In this document: positions 8,441-16,386 of the stretch, piece by piece
How positions within the stretch are numbered: the stretch's first letter is position 1
Layout of the letters: every line of letters starts with the position of its first letter
Assembly: GCF_001428025.1 (NCBI RefSeq)
Contig: NZ_LMSC01000012.1
Location: forward strand, 449,192 to 513,191
DNA length: 64,000 bases
Origin: Phycicoccus sp. Soil748
Lineage (GTDB): Bacteria > Actinomycetota > Actinomycetes > Actinomycetales > Dermatophilaceae
Direction of reading: 5' to 3'
Notes under the pieces: model-generated
The model's database searches: none
Seen by the model: the letters and a program-made list of their open reading frames with translations, nothing else
What the model was told of the DNA's origin: nothing
Translations under genes and position numbers: made by a program

Positions 8441-9541
8441 TCAGAGCACCGGGGCCGCTGCCGGACCGGCGTAGTGGCACGCCACGCCGTGGTCGGCGTC
8501 GAGCGGCACCTGGGCCGGCACCTCCTTGACGCACCGCGTGCGCTCCTGCTCGGTCAGCTCCTCCCGGAACCGCGGGCACCGGGTGTGGAAGACGCAACCG
8601 CTCGGCGGGTTGATCGGCGACGGCAGGTCGCCGGTGAGCAGGATGCGCGCCCGCCTGTTCTCCTTGCGGGGATCGGGCAGCGGCACGGCGGACAGCAGGG
8701 CCTGGGTGTACGGGTGCAGGGGGTCGCCGTAGAGCTCGTCGCGGTCGGCCATCTCCATGATCTTGCCCAGGTACATGACGGCCACGCGGTCGCTGATGTG
8801 GCGGACCACTGAGAGGTCGTGGGCCACGAAGACGTAGGTGAGATCGAAGTCGTTCTGGATGTCCTCCAGGAGGTTCACGACCTGGGCCTGGATGGACACG
8901 TCCAGCGCCGACACCGGCTCGTCGCAGACGATGAGGGACGGGCGCAGCCCGATCGCCCGTGCGATACCGATGCGCTGGCGCTGGCCCCCGGAGAACTCGT
9001 GCGGGTAGCGGTTGTAGTGCTCGGGGTTCAGGCCCACGCGTTCCATGAGCCGCTGGACCTCGGCCTTGACGCCGCCCTCGGGGTCGATCCGCTGGATGGC
9101 GAACGGGGCCCCGACGATCGAGCCGATGGTCTGCCGGGGGTTCAGCGAGCCGTACGGGTCCTGGAAGATCATCTGCATCTCCAGCCGGAGCATCCGCAGG
9201 TCGTGGCCCGTGACGCCGGTGATGTCCCGCCCCTTGTAGCGGATGCTGCCCGAAGTCGGGGGCAGCAGCTGCAGGATGGTGCGGCCCGCAGTGGACTTGC
9301 CACAGCCGGACTCCCCCACGACACCGAGGGTCTCCCCCTTGCGCAGGCGGAACGAGATGCCGTCCACGGCCTTCACCGGGTCGGCGGGCCGCCGGAAGAG
9401 GCCGGAGGTCTTCATGGGGAAGTACTTCTTGAGGTCCTCGACCTCGAGGAGCACCTCACCGAGCTCAATGCGGTTCCCGGTCTGCGTCCTGCGTCCACTG
9501 AAGCGGCGGCGTCCCGGCGGGGCGCCCTGGCCGGCGCTCAC
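8441..9541 (-). CDS. Oligopeptide/dipeptide ABC importer, ATP-binding subunit (OppF/DppF type)
   Basis: The 366-aa protein has Walker A GESGCGKST (76-84), the ABC signature FSGGQRQRIG, Walker B LIVCDEPVSALD and a C-terminal oligopeptide-transporter extension with paired cysteines (VFHTRCPRF and an HYAG ending). It powers peptide import together with the OppD-like ATPase. The start is GTG at 9541, forming a GTGA 4-bp overlap with the oppD-type stop; the longer frame is only the other gene read out of phase. It is the last gene of the five-gene importer operon. Substrate (peptide, nickel or other) cannot be settled from the ATPase. Confidence 0.93.
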   Translation of the reverse strand: MSAGQGAPPGRRRFSGRRTQTGNRIELGEVLLEVEDLKKYFPMKTSGLFRRPADPVKAVDGISFRLRKGETLGVVGESGCGKSTAGRTILQLLPPTSGSIRYKGRDITGVTGHDLRMLRLEMQMIFQDPYGSLNPRQTIGSIVGAPFAIQRIDPEGGVKAEVQRLMERVGLNPEHYNRYPHEFSGGQRQRIGIARAIGLRPSLIVCDEPVSALDVSIQAQVVNLLEDIQNDFDLTYVFVAHDLSVVRHISDRVAVMYLGKIMEMADRDELYGDPLHPYTQALLSAVPLPDPRKENRRARILLTGDLPSPINPPSGCVFHTRCPRFREELTEQERTRCVKEVPAQVPLDADHGVACHYAGPAAAPVL

Positions 9542-10599
9542 AGCGACGGCCTGATCTGCGTCTGGAAGATGCGGATCCGCTCGTCGGGCGGGATGAGGCA
9601 CCGTACGGGGTGTGGCCTGTCCGCGTCGAAGCCCGGCTCGACCTGCGCGCACCCGAGCCGGGCGTCGTCCCTGAACGTGCAGCGCGGGTGGAAGGCGCAG
9701 CCGGAGGGCGGCGAGATGAGCGAGGGCGGGTTGCCCGGGATGGGCCGCAGACGCTCGATCCGCAGCCGGTCCATCCGGGGCATCGACTGCAGCAGACCCC
9801 AGGTGTACGGGTGCTCGGGGGCGTAGAAGAGCTCCTCGGCGACGCCCCGTTCGACCGCGCGGCCGGCGTACATCACGAGGATCTCGTTCGCCATCTCGGC
9901 GACTACTCCCAGGTCGTGGGTGATGATGATGATCGAGGAGCCGAACTCCTTCTGCAGTCCCACGAGCAGGTCGAGGATCTGCGCCTGGACGGTGACGTCC
10001 AGGGCGGTGGTCGGCTCGTCGGCGATGACCAGGCGCGGGTCGTTGACCAGGGCCATCGCGATCATGGCCCGCTGTCGCATCCCGCCCGAGAACTCGTGGG
10101 GGTACTGGTCGATCCGCTTGGCGGGGTTGGGGATCCCCACCCTGTCCAGCATGTCGATCGCGCGCTGTCGGGCTGCCGACTTGCTGGTCTCGTGGTGCAC
10201 GAGGTAGGCCTCCACCACCTGGTTCCCCACGGTGTAGTAGGGGTGCAGGGCCGAGAGCGGGTCCTGGAAGACCATCGCGACGTCCTTGCCACGGCGACGA
10301 CGCAGCTCCTCGTCGCCGAGGCCCAGCAGGTCGACTCCGTCGAAGGAGATCAGGCCCGAGATCTCGGCCCGCGTCCCGCGGTAGAGCCCCATGATCGCCT
10401 GGCTCGTGACGGACTTGCCCGACCCCGACTCGCCGACGATGCCGAGCGTCTCCCCCTGCCTGAGGTCGAAGCTCAGCCCGTCGACCGCCTTCACCAGGCC
10501 GTCCTCCGTGGGGAACCGCACGCGAAGGTCCCGCACCGACAGCAGCACGTCGCCGCCCGGCGCCCTCTCCTCGCTCTCGACGCTGAGCGCAGTACTCAT
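9538..10599 (-). CDS. Oligopeptide/dipeptide ABC importer, ATP-binding subunit (OppD/DppD type)
   Basis: The 353-aa cytoplasmic ATPase has Walker A GESGSGKS (56-63), the signature FSGGMRQRAMIAMAL, Walker B LVIADEPTTALD and the C-terminal motif GCAFHPRCTFRDDARLGC characteristic of peptide-transporter ATPases. It pairs with the next gene product to energise the two permeases encoded upstream. The ATG at 10599 lies 33 bp after the stop of the upstream permease, and the stop overlaps the downstream ATPase start by 4 bp. Confidence 0.94.
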   Translation of the reverse strand: MSTALSVESEERAPGGDVLLSVRDLRVRFPTEDGLVKAVDGLSFDLRQGETLGIVGESGSGKSVTSQAIMGLYRGTRAEISGLISFDGVDLLGLGDEELRRRRGKDVAMVFQDPLSALHPYYTVGNQVVEAYLVHHETSKSAARQRAIDMLDRVGIPNPAKRIDQYPHEFSGGMRQRAMIAMALVNDPRLVIADEPTTALDVTVQAQILDLLVGLQKEFGSSIIIITHDLGVVAEMANEILVMYAGRAVERGVAEELFYAPEHPYTWGLLQSMPRMDRLRIERLRPIPGNPPSLISPPSGCAFHPRCTFRDDARLGCAQVEPGFDADRPHPVRCLIPPDERIRIFQTQIRPSL

Positions 10600-10632
10600 C
10601 GACGACTCACCCCTCCCTGCTCGTCGGGCGCA

Positions 10633-11646
10633 TCAGCCGAGCCTCACGCGCGGGTCGATGAACGCGTACAGCACGTCCACGATGATGTTGGCGGTGATGA
10701 CGAAGAAGGCGGCGACGATGACGATGCCCACGTCGACCGGCAGGTCGAACGTCGTCGACGCCTGCACGGCCAGCTTCCCGAGGCCGTCGTAGTTGAAGAC
10801 CGTCTCCGTGACGATGGCCCCCGCGAGCAGGCCGCCGAGGTCGAGCCCGGCGATGGTGGCGATCGGGGTCAGGGCCGCACGCATGGTGTGCTTGTAGAGG
10901 ATCTTGCGTTTCGTCAGCCCCTTCGCCACGGCGGTGCGGATGTAGTCCTCCCCCATCGACTCGATCACGAAGGCGCGTGTCAACCGCACGTAGGCGGCCA
11001 TGAAGAACAGCGCCAGGGTGAGGCCGGGCAGCACCAGGCCCATCAGCCACGAGGCGGGACTCTCGCTGAACGGCGTGTAGACAGGCACCGGGGTCAGCTG
11101 CCACTTGATGGCCACGTAGATGTACAGCGTCAGGCCGACGAAGAACGTGGGGAAGGCGTAGAAGACCAGGGAGGTGCCCACAAGGGCGCGGTCGGTGAAC
11201 CGCCCCTTCCTCAGCGCCGCGATGACCCCGCCCGAGACGCCGAGCACCATCCACATGATGAAGGCGGCGAAGGCCAGTGAGGCCGTGACCGGCAGCTTGC
11301 TCATGAGGATGGACGTGACGTTGTCGTTCATCAGGGGCGAGTAGCCGAGGCATGGTGCCGGGCACTTCGCGATGGTCTGGGGGGCCGTCTTCTTCAGGGC
11401 GGGGTCGTCGGGGAACTCACGACCCACGAAGACTCCCTTGACGAAGTCCGCGTACTGCGCGACGACGGGTTTGTCGTAGCCCAGCGCCCTGCGGTTCTGC
11501 TCGATGAGCTCCGGGGTGCAGTTCTTGCCGCAGGTGAAGCGGGCCGGGTCGGCCCCGCCGGAGAAGAACAGCAGGTACGTGACCGCGGACATGACGAAGA
11601 GCATCACGATGCCGGTGACCACGCGACGCACGACGTAGGCGAGCAC
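10633..11646 (-). CDS. Peptide ABC importer, permease subunit (OppB/DppB type)
   Basis: The 337-aa inner-membrane permease starts with the standard OppB N-terminus (MLAYVVRRVVTGIVMLFVMS), has a long extracytoplasmic loop after helix 1 (about 30-115) containing two cysteines, then five more helices and the permease loop DYIRTAVAKGLTKRKILYKH, which contacts the ATPase. It forms the translocation channel with the OppC-type subunit. In this operon it lies downstream of the binding protein, separated from its partner permease. Confidence 0.93.
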   Translation of the reverse strand: MLAYVVRRVVTGIVMLFVMSAVTYLLFFSGGADPARFTCGKNCTPELIEQNRRALGYDKPVVAQYADFVKGVFVGREFPDDPALKKTAPQTIAKCPAPCLGYSPLMNDNVTSILMSKLPVTASLAFAAFIMWMVLGVSGGVIAALRKGRFTDRALVGTSLVFYAFPTFFVGLTLYIYVAIKWQLTPVPVYTPFSESPASWLMGLVLPGLTLALFFMAAYVRLTRAFVIESMGEDYIRTAVAKGLTKRKILYKHTMRAALTPIATIAGLDLGGLLAGAIVTETVFNYDGLGKLAVQASTTFDLPVDVGIVIVAAFFVITANIIVDVLYAFIDPRVRLG

Positions 11647-11750
11647 GGCACCCCCTCACTGGTGGGCGGGACCGTGCGGGTCGACGAGCCTGTGGTCGCG
11701 ACCCGCACGGTGGGGTCCATGGGAGGGCGGGTGCCCTCGCACGGGTGGTG

Positions 11751-13490
11751 CTACTTGGTCTTCACCCCGATGGAACCCAGCTCCGGGTAGCCGTTGGAGG
11801 CGGGCGTCTGCATGTAGTTCGTCACGCCCGATCCGTGGAGGAAGAAGAAGCGGTCGACCGACAGCGGGACGTACGCGACGTCCTGTCCGAGGAGGTCGTC
11901 GAGCTTGTTGAGCACCGTCGCCGCCGACTGCACGTCGGGCTTGGCGGCCGCCTCGTCGATCAGCTTGTTTGCCGCGTCGCTGGTGTAGTTGCCGTAGTCC
12001 TGTCCGTTCGACTTGGGGGTGAGGTTGATCCGGGCGTCGAACAGCGGTGGCGTGACGGTCGCCTGGGTGGGCCAGTCCGCACCCCAGCCGCCCCACATCA
12101 CGTCGGACTTGTTGTTGGACGGGTTCTGGATCACGTCGTAGTAGGTGTCGGTCAGCGCGTCCAGGGTCACCTTGAAGCCGGCCTTGTCCCAGCCTGCCTT
12201 GAGTGCCGCGGCCGAGTTGTCACTGGCCGGGGTGCCGCCCTGGTAGGTGTAGGTGATGGGGTACGGCATCGGCACTCCCGCCTGCTGCAACAGCTGCTTC
12301 GCCGCGGCCGGGTCACCGGTGGGTGGAGCGCTGAAGTTCGGGTTGTCCTTGTAGCCGATGAGGACCGGGTTGACGATGGACTTCGCCGGGTGCCCGTACT
12401 TGTCGCCACCGCGTGCGGTGATGTAGCCCTGCTGGTCGGTCGACATCTTGAGTGCCTCACGGACCTTGAGGTTCTTCATGCGGTTGAAGTTCGGCAGTAC
12501 GTAGTCCACGAACGGTGCGTCGACCAGGGTGCTGCGCGCCTTCACGGCCGGGTTGCTGTCGACCTGGCTGTAGAAGGCCGGCGGGACGTTGCGGTCGGTC
12601 ACGGCGTACTTGTCGTTGCCGCTGTCCGCGATGAGCCGCTGGGAGATGATCTCCTCGGTCAGACCCTCGATGAAGACGATCTTGTCGGGGAGCGCCTTGC
12701 GCAGGGTGTCCTCCTTGGGGTCCCAGTTCGGGTTGCGCACGAACGTGCCACCGACGCCCTTCTTCCACGTCCCCTGGATCATGTAGGGCCCGTCGGAGAA
12801 GATCGCGTAGTTGGACTGGTCGCCCTTGTCCTGGTCGGCCCGGTAGGGGGCGAAACTGCGCAGCGAGGCAATCGCCAGTGGGAAGTCGGCCCACGGCTTG
12901 TTGAAGTGGTAGGTGATCTTCTTGCCCTCGCAGGTCACGGCCTTGTCGAACTCGGCCTGCCCTGCCTTCTTGTACGGCCCGTTGTAGACCGGCAGTCCGT
13001 TCTTCGCGGGCACGTCGAGGTAGGCCAGCGCGTAGTTGGGCCCGCCCGTGATCACGTCGGTGGAGAAGCCGCGGGAGAACCCGTACTTGAGGTCCTCACA
13101 GGTGATCGGCTTCCCGTCCTGCCACTTGACGCCGTCCTTCAGCGTGAAGGACCACACCTTGCCGCCCTCGGTGGAGGTCCCGGTGTCGGTGGCGAGGTCG
13201 GGCACCGGCGTGGTGCCCTTCTTGACGTCCGTCTCGATCGGGAACGACACCAGGTCGCGGTAGAACAGCCGGTTCTCGTTGGCCAGGTCGCGCCCGATGT
13301 ACGTGCGCTGGGGATCCAGATGCTCCGCGGAACGCTTGGTCAGGTAGTACAGCGTGCCCCCCTTCGCACTACCGACCGCTCCACTGCTGCTGCCGCCGCC
13401 CTTCGGGGCCGTGGTGCCGCTGCAGGCCGCCATGGCCAGCACCGAGCCGGCGGCCAGGAGTGTCAGCGCACCATTCCTCGTGATGATCAT
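11751..13490 (-). CDS. Peptide ABC importer, substrate-binding lipoprotein (SBP_bac_5 family)
   Basis: The 579-aa lipoprotein has a short signal peptide ending in MAAC (Cys23 lipidated), a Gly/Ser linker (PKGGGSSSGAVGSAKGG), then the family 5 binding fold (YYLTKRSAEHLDPQRTYIG onward). It captures the peptide or related ligand outside the membrane and hands it to the permeases. The ATG is preceded by AGGAG at ideal spacing, and just upstream lies a perfect 7-bp hairpin (13509-13527) that may shield or boost this cistron. The position as second gene, between the two permease genes, is unusual. Confidence 0.93.
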   Translation of the reverse strand: MIITRNGALTLLAAGSVLAMAACSGTTAPKGGGSSSGAVGSAKGGTLYYLTKRSAEHLDPQRTYIGRDLANENRLFYRDLVSFPIETDVKKGTTPVPDLATDTGTSTEGGKVWSFTLKDGVKWQDGKPITCEDLKYGFSRGFSTDVITGGPNYALAYLDVPAKNGLPVYNGPYKKAGQAEFDKAVTCEGKKITYHFNKPWADFPLAIASLRSFAPYRADQDKGDQSNYAIFSDGPYMIQGTWKKGVGGTFVRNPNWDPKEDTLRKALPDKIVFIEGLTEEIISQRLIADSGNDKYAVTDRNVPPAFYSQVDSNPAVKARSTLVDAPFVDYVLPNFNRMKNLKVREALKMSTDQQGYITARGGDKYGHPAKSIVNPVLIGYKDNPNFSAPPTGDPAAAKQLLQQAGVPMPYPITYTYQGGTPASDNSAAALKAGWDKAGFKVTLDALTDTYYDVIQNPSNNKSDVMWGGWGADWPTQATVTPPLFDARINLTPKSNGQDYGNYTSDAANKLIDEAAAKPDVQSAATVLNKLDDLLGQDVAYVPLSVDRFFFLHGSGVTNYMQTPASNGYPELGSIGVKTK

Positions 13491-13508
13491 GTGCTCTCCT
13501 TCGATCGT

Positions 13509-13527
13509 GCATCGATCGTGTCGATGC
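13509..13527 (-). other. Intercistronic hairpin upstream of the binding-protein gene
   Basis: GCATCGA and TCGATGC form a perfect 7-bp stem around a 5-nt loop, about 8 nt before the AGGAG of the binding-protein gene. Overlapping it is a direct repeat of TCGATCGTG (13501-13509 and 13512-13520). It could stabilise a processed mRNA that over-expresses the binding protein, or be an operator. No T-run follows, so a terminator is less likely. Confidence 0.45.
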
Positions 13528-13629
13528 GCTCACCCGTGCCGAGTCAGCGCAGGGAGTGTCTGGGGGTTGTGAATGCCCCGGTGTCGTTCGCGGTGCCGAA
13601 CCTGTCCTCCACCGCGGCCTTCACCGTGT

Positions 13630-14658
13630 TCACCGTCCGGCCTTCGGGTCGAAGGCATCGCGCAGGCCGTCGCCCAGCAGGCTGAACGAGATCACCAGCA
13701 CCGCGATGGTCAGGGCGGGGTAGAAGAAGAAGGTGAAGTCCGCCGGGGCGTAGTTCACGGAGTACTTCAGGATGTTGCCCAGCGTGGGGGTGGGTGGCTG
13801 GATGCCCACCCCGAGGAAGCTCAGGGTGGCCTCGGCGGAGACGTTGACCGGCAGGAGCAGGGTGAAGTAGACGAGGATGGGGGCCCACAGGTTCGGGACC
13901 AGCTCCTTGACGTAGATGCGCCCGTTCCTTGCCCCCAGGCTCCGGGCGGCCTCGATGAACTCGCGCTCCCGCAATGAGAGCACCTGGCCCCGGATGATCC
14001 TCGCGATGTAGGGGATGGCGAAGATCCCGAGCACCAGGATGATGTAGAGCCCGTTGCTGGGGTTGCCCGCCGGGACCCCGAGCGACGTGAGCCGCTGGAT
14101 GAACATTCCCGACAGGGCGAGCAGCATCAGCGTCTGCGGGAACGACAGCATCATGTCGATGAAGCGGGTGATGAAGAAGTCCGACTTGCCTCCGCGGAAA
14201 CCGGCGACGACTCCAAGGGCAGTGCCCCCGACGATCGAGATGACGGTGGCCGACAGCGAGACGATCATGGAGAAGGTCATCCCGAGCAGGATCCGCGACA
14301 GGACGTCGCGCCCTGTTCCGGGCTCCAGGCCCAGCGGGTGCGCCAGGCTCATCCCCCCGGGCGTGCTCGACTTGGGCAGGCCCCCGGTGTTGGGGTCGAT
14401 GAGCTCGCCGTGGAAGGAGTTGGGGTCCAGGACCCCGAGCTTGGACAGCAGCGGCGCGACGATGGCCACAACGACGGCCAGCAGCACCACGGTGAGGACG
14501 CCCATGGTGATCTTGTCCCGACGCAGGCGCGCCCGGGCCAGCTGGGCGGGAGTACGCCCGGCAATCACCTTCTCCGCGGTCTCCGCCCCGATGGCCAGGT
14601 CGGAGTCCAGGGTGTCGACCGGGGCGTCCCTCTGGGGGCCCCTCGGGTGGTCGGTCAT
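13630..14658 (-). CDS. Peptide ABC importer, permease subunit (OppC/DppC type)
   Basis: The 342-aa permease has an OppC-type cytoplasmic N-terminus, a first helix near 54-73 (ITMGVLTVVLLAVVVAIVAP), an extracytoplasmic loop, and a five-helix binding-protein-dependent transport domain with the loop EREFIEAARSLGARNGRIYV. The C-terminal segment (LGDGLRDAFDPKAGR) is typical of OppC. It is the first gene of the operon; the OppB-type partner comes third. The upstream 210 bp carry an inverted repeat (14701-14716) that may be the operator. Confidence 0.93.
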   Translation of the reverse strand: MTDHPRGPQRDAPVDTLDSDLAIGAETAEKVIAGRTPAQLARARLRRDKITMGVLTVVLLAVVVAIVAPLLSKLGVLDPNSFHGELIDPNTGGLPKSSTPGGMSLAHPLGLEPGTGRDVLSRILLGMTFSMIVSLSATVISIVGGTALGVVAGFRGGKSDFFITRFIDMMLSFPQTLMLLALSGMFIQRLTSLGVPAGNPSNGLYIILVLGIFAIPYIARIIRGQVLSLREREFIEAARSLGARNGRIYVKELVPNLWAPILVYFTLLLPVNVSAEATLSFLGVGIQPPTPTLGNILKYSVNYAPADFTFFFYPALTIAVLVISFSLLGDGLRDAFDPKAGR

Positions 14659-14700
14659 CTGACGACCAGCGAAGTCCGACCGCCGGCCGGGAGCATACGC

Positions 14701-14716
14701 CGAGGACGAGTCCTCG
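14701..14716. promoter_or_regulatory. Inverted repeat, possible operator of the peptide-importer operon
   Basis: CGAGGAC and GTCCTCG are perfect 7-bp arms separated by 2 bp, located 43 bp before the first ATG of the operon. The size fits a dimeric repressor site, but no regulator gene is adjacent. Confidence 0.35.
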
Positions 14717-14869
14717 CTGTGTTGCGGCCGTGGTCAGGAGCCATGGGACACCATCTCCTCTCCTCGCAGTCTCGACCTGCCCCCCACCACGGTCAATGAC
14801 CCCTGGGTCTCGATTCGGGAGCGGTAAGGACACGCCGGGACCACGGTCGCGGCGACGCGGAGACGAACG

Positions 14870-14893
14870 AAAGCCTTGCTGGCGCAAGGCTTT
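14870..14893 (-). terminator. Terminator downstream of the PPOX gene
   Basis: AAAGCCTTG and CAAGGCTTT make a perfect 9-bp stem with a 6-nt loop. The A/T base of the stem gives a short T-tract in either direction. It lies about 120 bp beyond the PPOX stop and before the peptide-importer promoter region. Confidence 0.7.
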
Positions 14894-15013
14894 TGCTGCG
14901 ATGGGTGGAGAGCGCCCCCGTTTGGGCGAGTCGCGAGGTCCGTGCGGCCGGTGGCGAGGTCCGCGCCGCTCGAGGGACCGTGACCGGGTCCCCCGCAGCG
15001 GGCCGAGAGGGAG

Positions 15014-15481
15014 TCAGCTGTCGGCGAGGCGGGCGGGGAACCCGCCGGTGGCGACCGGCCCCCAGCGCGTCGGCGTGATGCGCAGCAGGGACTTGTCCTG
15101 GGTGACCATCGCCTCGCGGTACTCGTCCCAGTCGGGGTGCTCGCCCGAGATGTTCCGGAAGTACTCGACGAAGGGCTCGACGTCGTCGCGGGCGTCGATG
15201 ACCTCCGCATCGCCGTCCACCTGGACCCAGGCCCCGCCGAAGTCGTCGGACAGCACCAGCACCGTCGCCTGCGGTCGCTTGCGCAGGTTGGCCGTCTTCG
15301 CGCGCTCGCGGTAGCTGGAGATGACGAGCCGGCCGCTGTCGTCGACGCCACCGGTCACCGGTGAGGTCTGGGGGCGGCCGTCGGCGCGGGTGGTGATGAG
15401 CACCATCTGGTGCCGGGGCCGGACGAAGTCGAGCAGCCCGTCGAGGTCCACGTCGGTGTTGGTCGCAATGGTTCGTGCCAT
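15014..15481 (-). CDS. PPOX-class (F420-dependent or flavin) oxidoreductase
   Basis: The 155-aa protein has the split beta-barrel fold of the pyridoxamine 5'-phosphate oxidase superfamily: FVRPRHQMVLITTRADGRPQ (about 19-38), SPVTGGVDDSGRLVISSY, then KTANLRKRPQATVLVLSD with the basic KTxNLRxxP motif that contacts the cofactor. The length and motifs match actinobacterial TIGR-type PPOX proteins of the Rv1155 kind, which bind coenzyme F420 rather than FMN. The reaction is unknown. It lies 10 bp downstream of the DUF4184 gene and is followed by a strong hairpin. Confidence 0.87.
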   Translation of the reverse strand: MARTIATNTDVDLDGLLDFVRPRHQMVLITTRADGRPQTSPVTGGVDDSGRLVISSYRERAKTANLRKRPQATVLVLSDDFGGAWVQVDGDAEVIDARDDVEPFVEYFRNISGEHPDWDEYREAMVTQDKSLLRITPTRWGPVATGGFPARLADS

Positions 15482-15491
15482 GCCGCCATCC

Positions 15492-16283
15492 TCACATGCG
15501 ACGTCCCGCGGACGCGCCGTCGAGGACGGGACGCCGGGACACGACCTGGTGCCACCACACCGTGGTCAGCGCGGCCACCAGCCCCAGGGAGCTCAGGGCC
15601 CGCACGACGGCGACGTAGACCACCATCGTCACCGGCTCCCCCGCCAGGGCAGCATCCGACGCGAAGACACTGCCTGCCACCAGGGGCAGCGCCAGCAGCG
15701 CCACCCAGGCGGTTCGGCGCTCCCCCGGCGTCGCCCGCCGCCCACCGGGGTACCGGGGCGTGGTCTCCTCGAGCGCACGCCCGGCCCACACCAGGACGAG
15801 GACCAGTCCGACCACACTGCTGCCGTACTGCGCGACCGAGTACACGGGCAGGCCCAGGGTGACCACGCGGTCGAACACCGCCGGCCAGCGCATCACCGCC
15901 CAGCCGTTGGCATGCGTGAAGGCGTCCCACACCAAATGGGTCGCGCCCCCGAGCAGGAGGCACGGCACCGACCACAGCCACTCCCGCGCGGTCGGGCGCA
16001 GCGGCGGCGGCACCCGCTCACGGTAGGAGCGCGGGGCGAGGTCGCGCAGGACGGGCCCGGCCGCAGCACGCCACAGCCCCACCAGGACCAGCCCCAGCAG
16101 GAGGTCGAGCGTGAGCAGCCCGTGCACCGAGTGGGAGACGTCCCGGTAGTCGCCGATCGGTACGAAGTACAGGACGTCGGGGACCATCGAGCCGATCACC
16201 AGGGCGCAGGGCACCACCCAGCTAGGCCGTCGCCGACCCACCACGGGCAGCACCGCGGCGACGTGGGCGGGCGTGAACGGCAT
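15492..16283 (-). CDS. DUF4184-type multi-pass membrane protein
   Basis: The 263-aa protein begins MPFTPAHVAAVLPVVGRRRP and continues with VIGSMVPDVLYFVP and HSVHGLLTLDLLLG, the conserved N-terminal features of DUF4184 membrane proteins (related to metal-dependent hydrolase-like YdjM proteins). About six to seven hydrophobic segments follow, with conserved His/Asp residues in the first third and HLVWDAFTH near the middle. Function is unknown. TAGATT lies exactly 7 nt before the ATG, so it is probably leaderless, and it may be co-transcribed with the PPOX gene 10 bp downstream. Confidence 0.78.
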   Translation of the reverse strand: MPFTPAHVAAVLPVVGRRRPSWVVPCALVIGSMVPDVLYFVPIGDYRDVSHSVHGLLTLDLLLGLVLVGLWRAAAGPVLRDLAPRSYRERVPPPLRPTAREWLWSVPCLLLGGATHLVWDAFTHANGWAVMRWPAVFDRVVTLGLPVYSVAQYGSSVVGLVLVLVWAGRALEETTPRYPGGRRATPGERRTAWVALLALPLVAGSVFASDAALAGEPVTMVVYVAVVRALSSLGLVAALTTVWWHQVVSRRPVLDGASAGRRM

Positions 16284-16290
16284 ACGGGAG

Positions 16291-16296
16291 AATCTA
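16291..16296 (-). promoter_or_regulatory. Candidate -10 element of leaderless DUF4184-gene promoter
   Basis: TAGATT on the minus strand ends 7 nt before the ATG at 16283, with no Shine-Dalgarno between. Confidence 0.5.
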
Positions 16297-16306
16297 ACCC
16301 GGACGC

Positions 16307-16344
16307 CGAGAGACCCGGCTCCCCATCGGGAGCCGGGCCTCTCG
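16307..16344 (-). terminator. rpsA terminator
   Basis: A 17-bp stem with a single G-U-type mismatch (arms 16307-16323 and 16328-16344, core GACCCGGCTCCC / GGGAGCCGGGCC) and a 4-nt loop lies about 40 bp after the rpsA stop. There is no T-run, as is common in high-GC actinobacteria. Confidence 0.75.
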
Positions 16345-16386
16345 AAGCCGTCCAGCCGTGCACCGAGGTGCGTGGCTGGCGTGGGC

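Larger units (their letters stand above)
14659..15013. other. Intergenic region upstream of the peptide-importer operon
   Basis: This 355-bp gap holds no supported gene. It contains a perfect inverted repeat CGAGGAC-GA-GTCCTCG (14701-14716), a possible -35-like TTGACC on the minus strand around 14790-14797, and the terminator hairpin at 14870-14893. I cannot pin down a convincing -10 for the operon. Confidence 0.5.
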
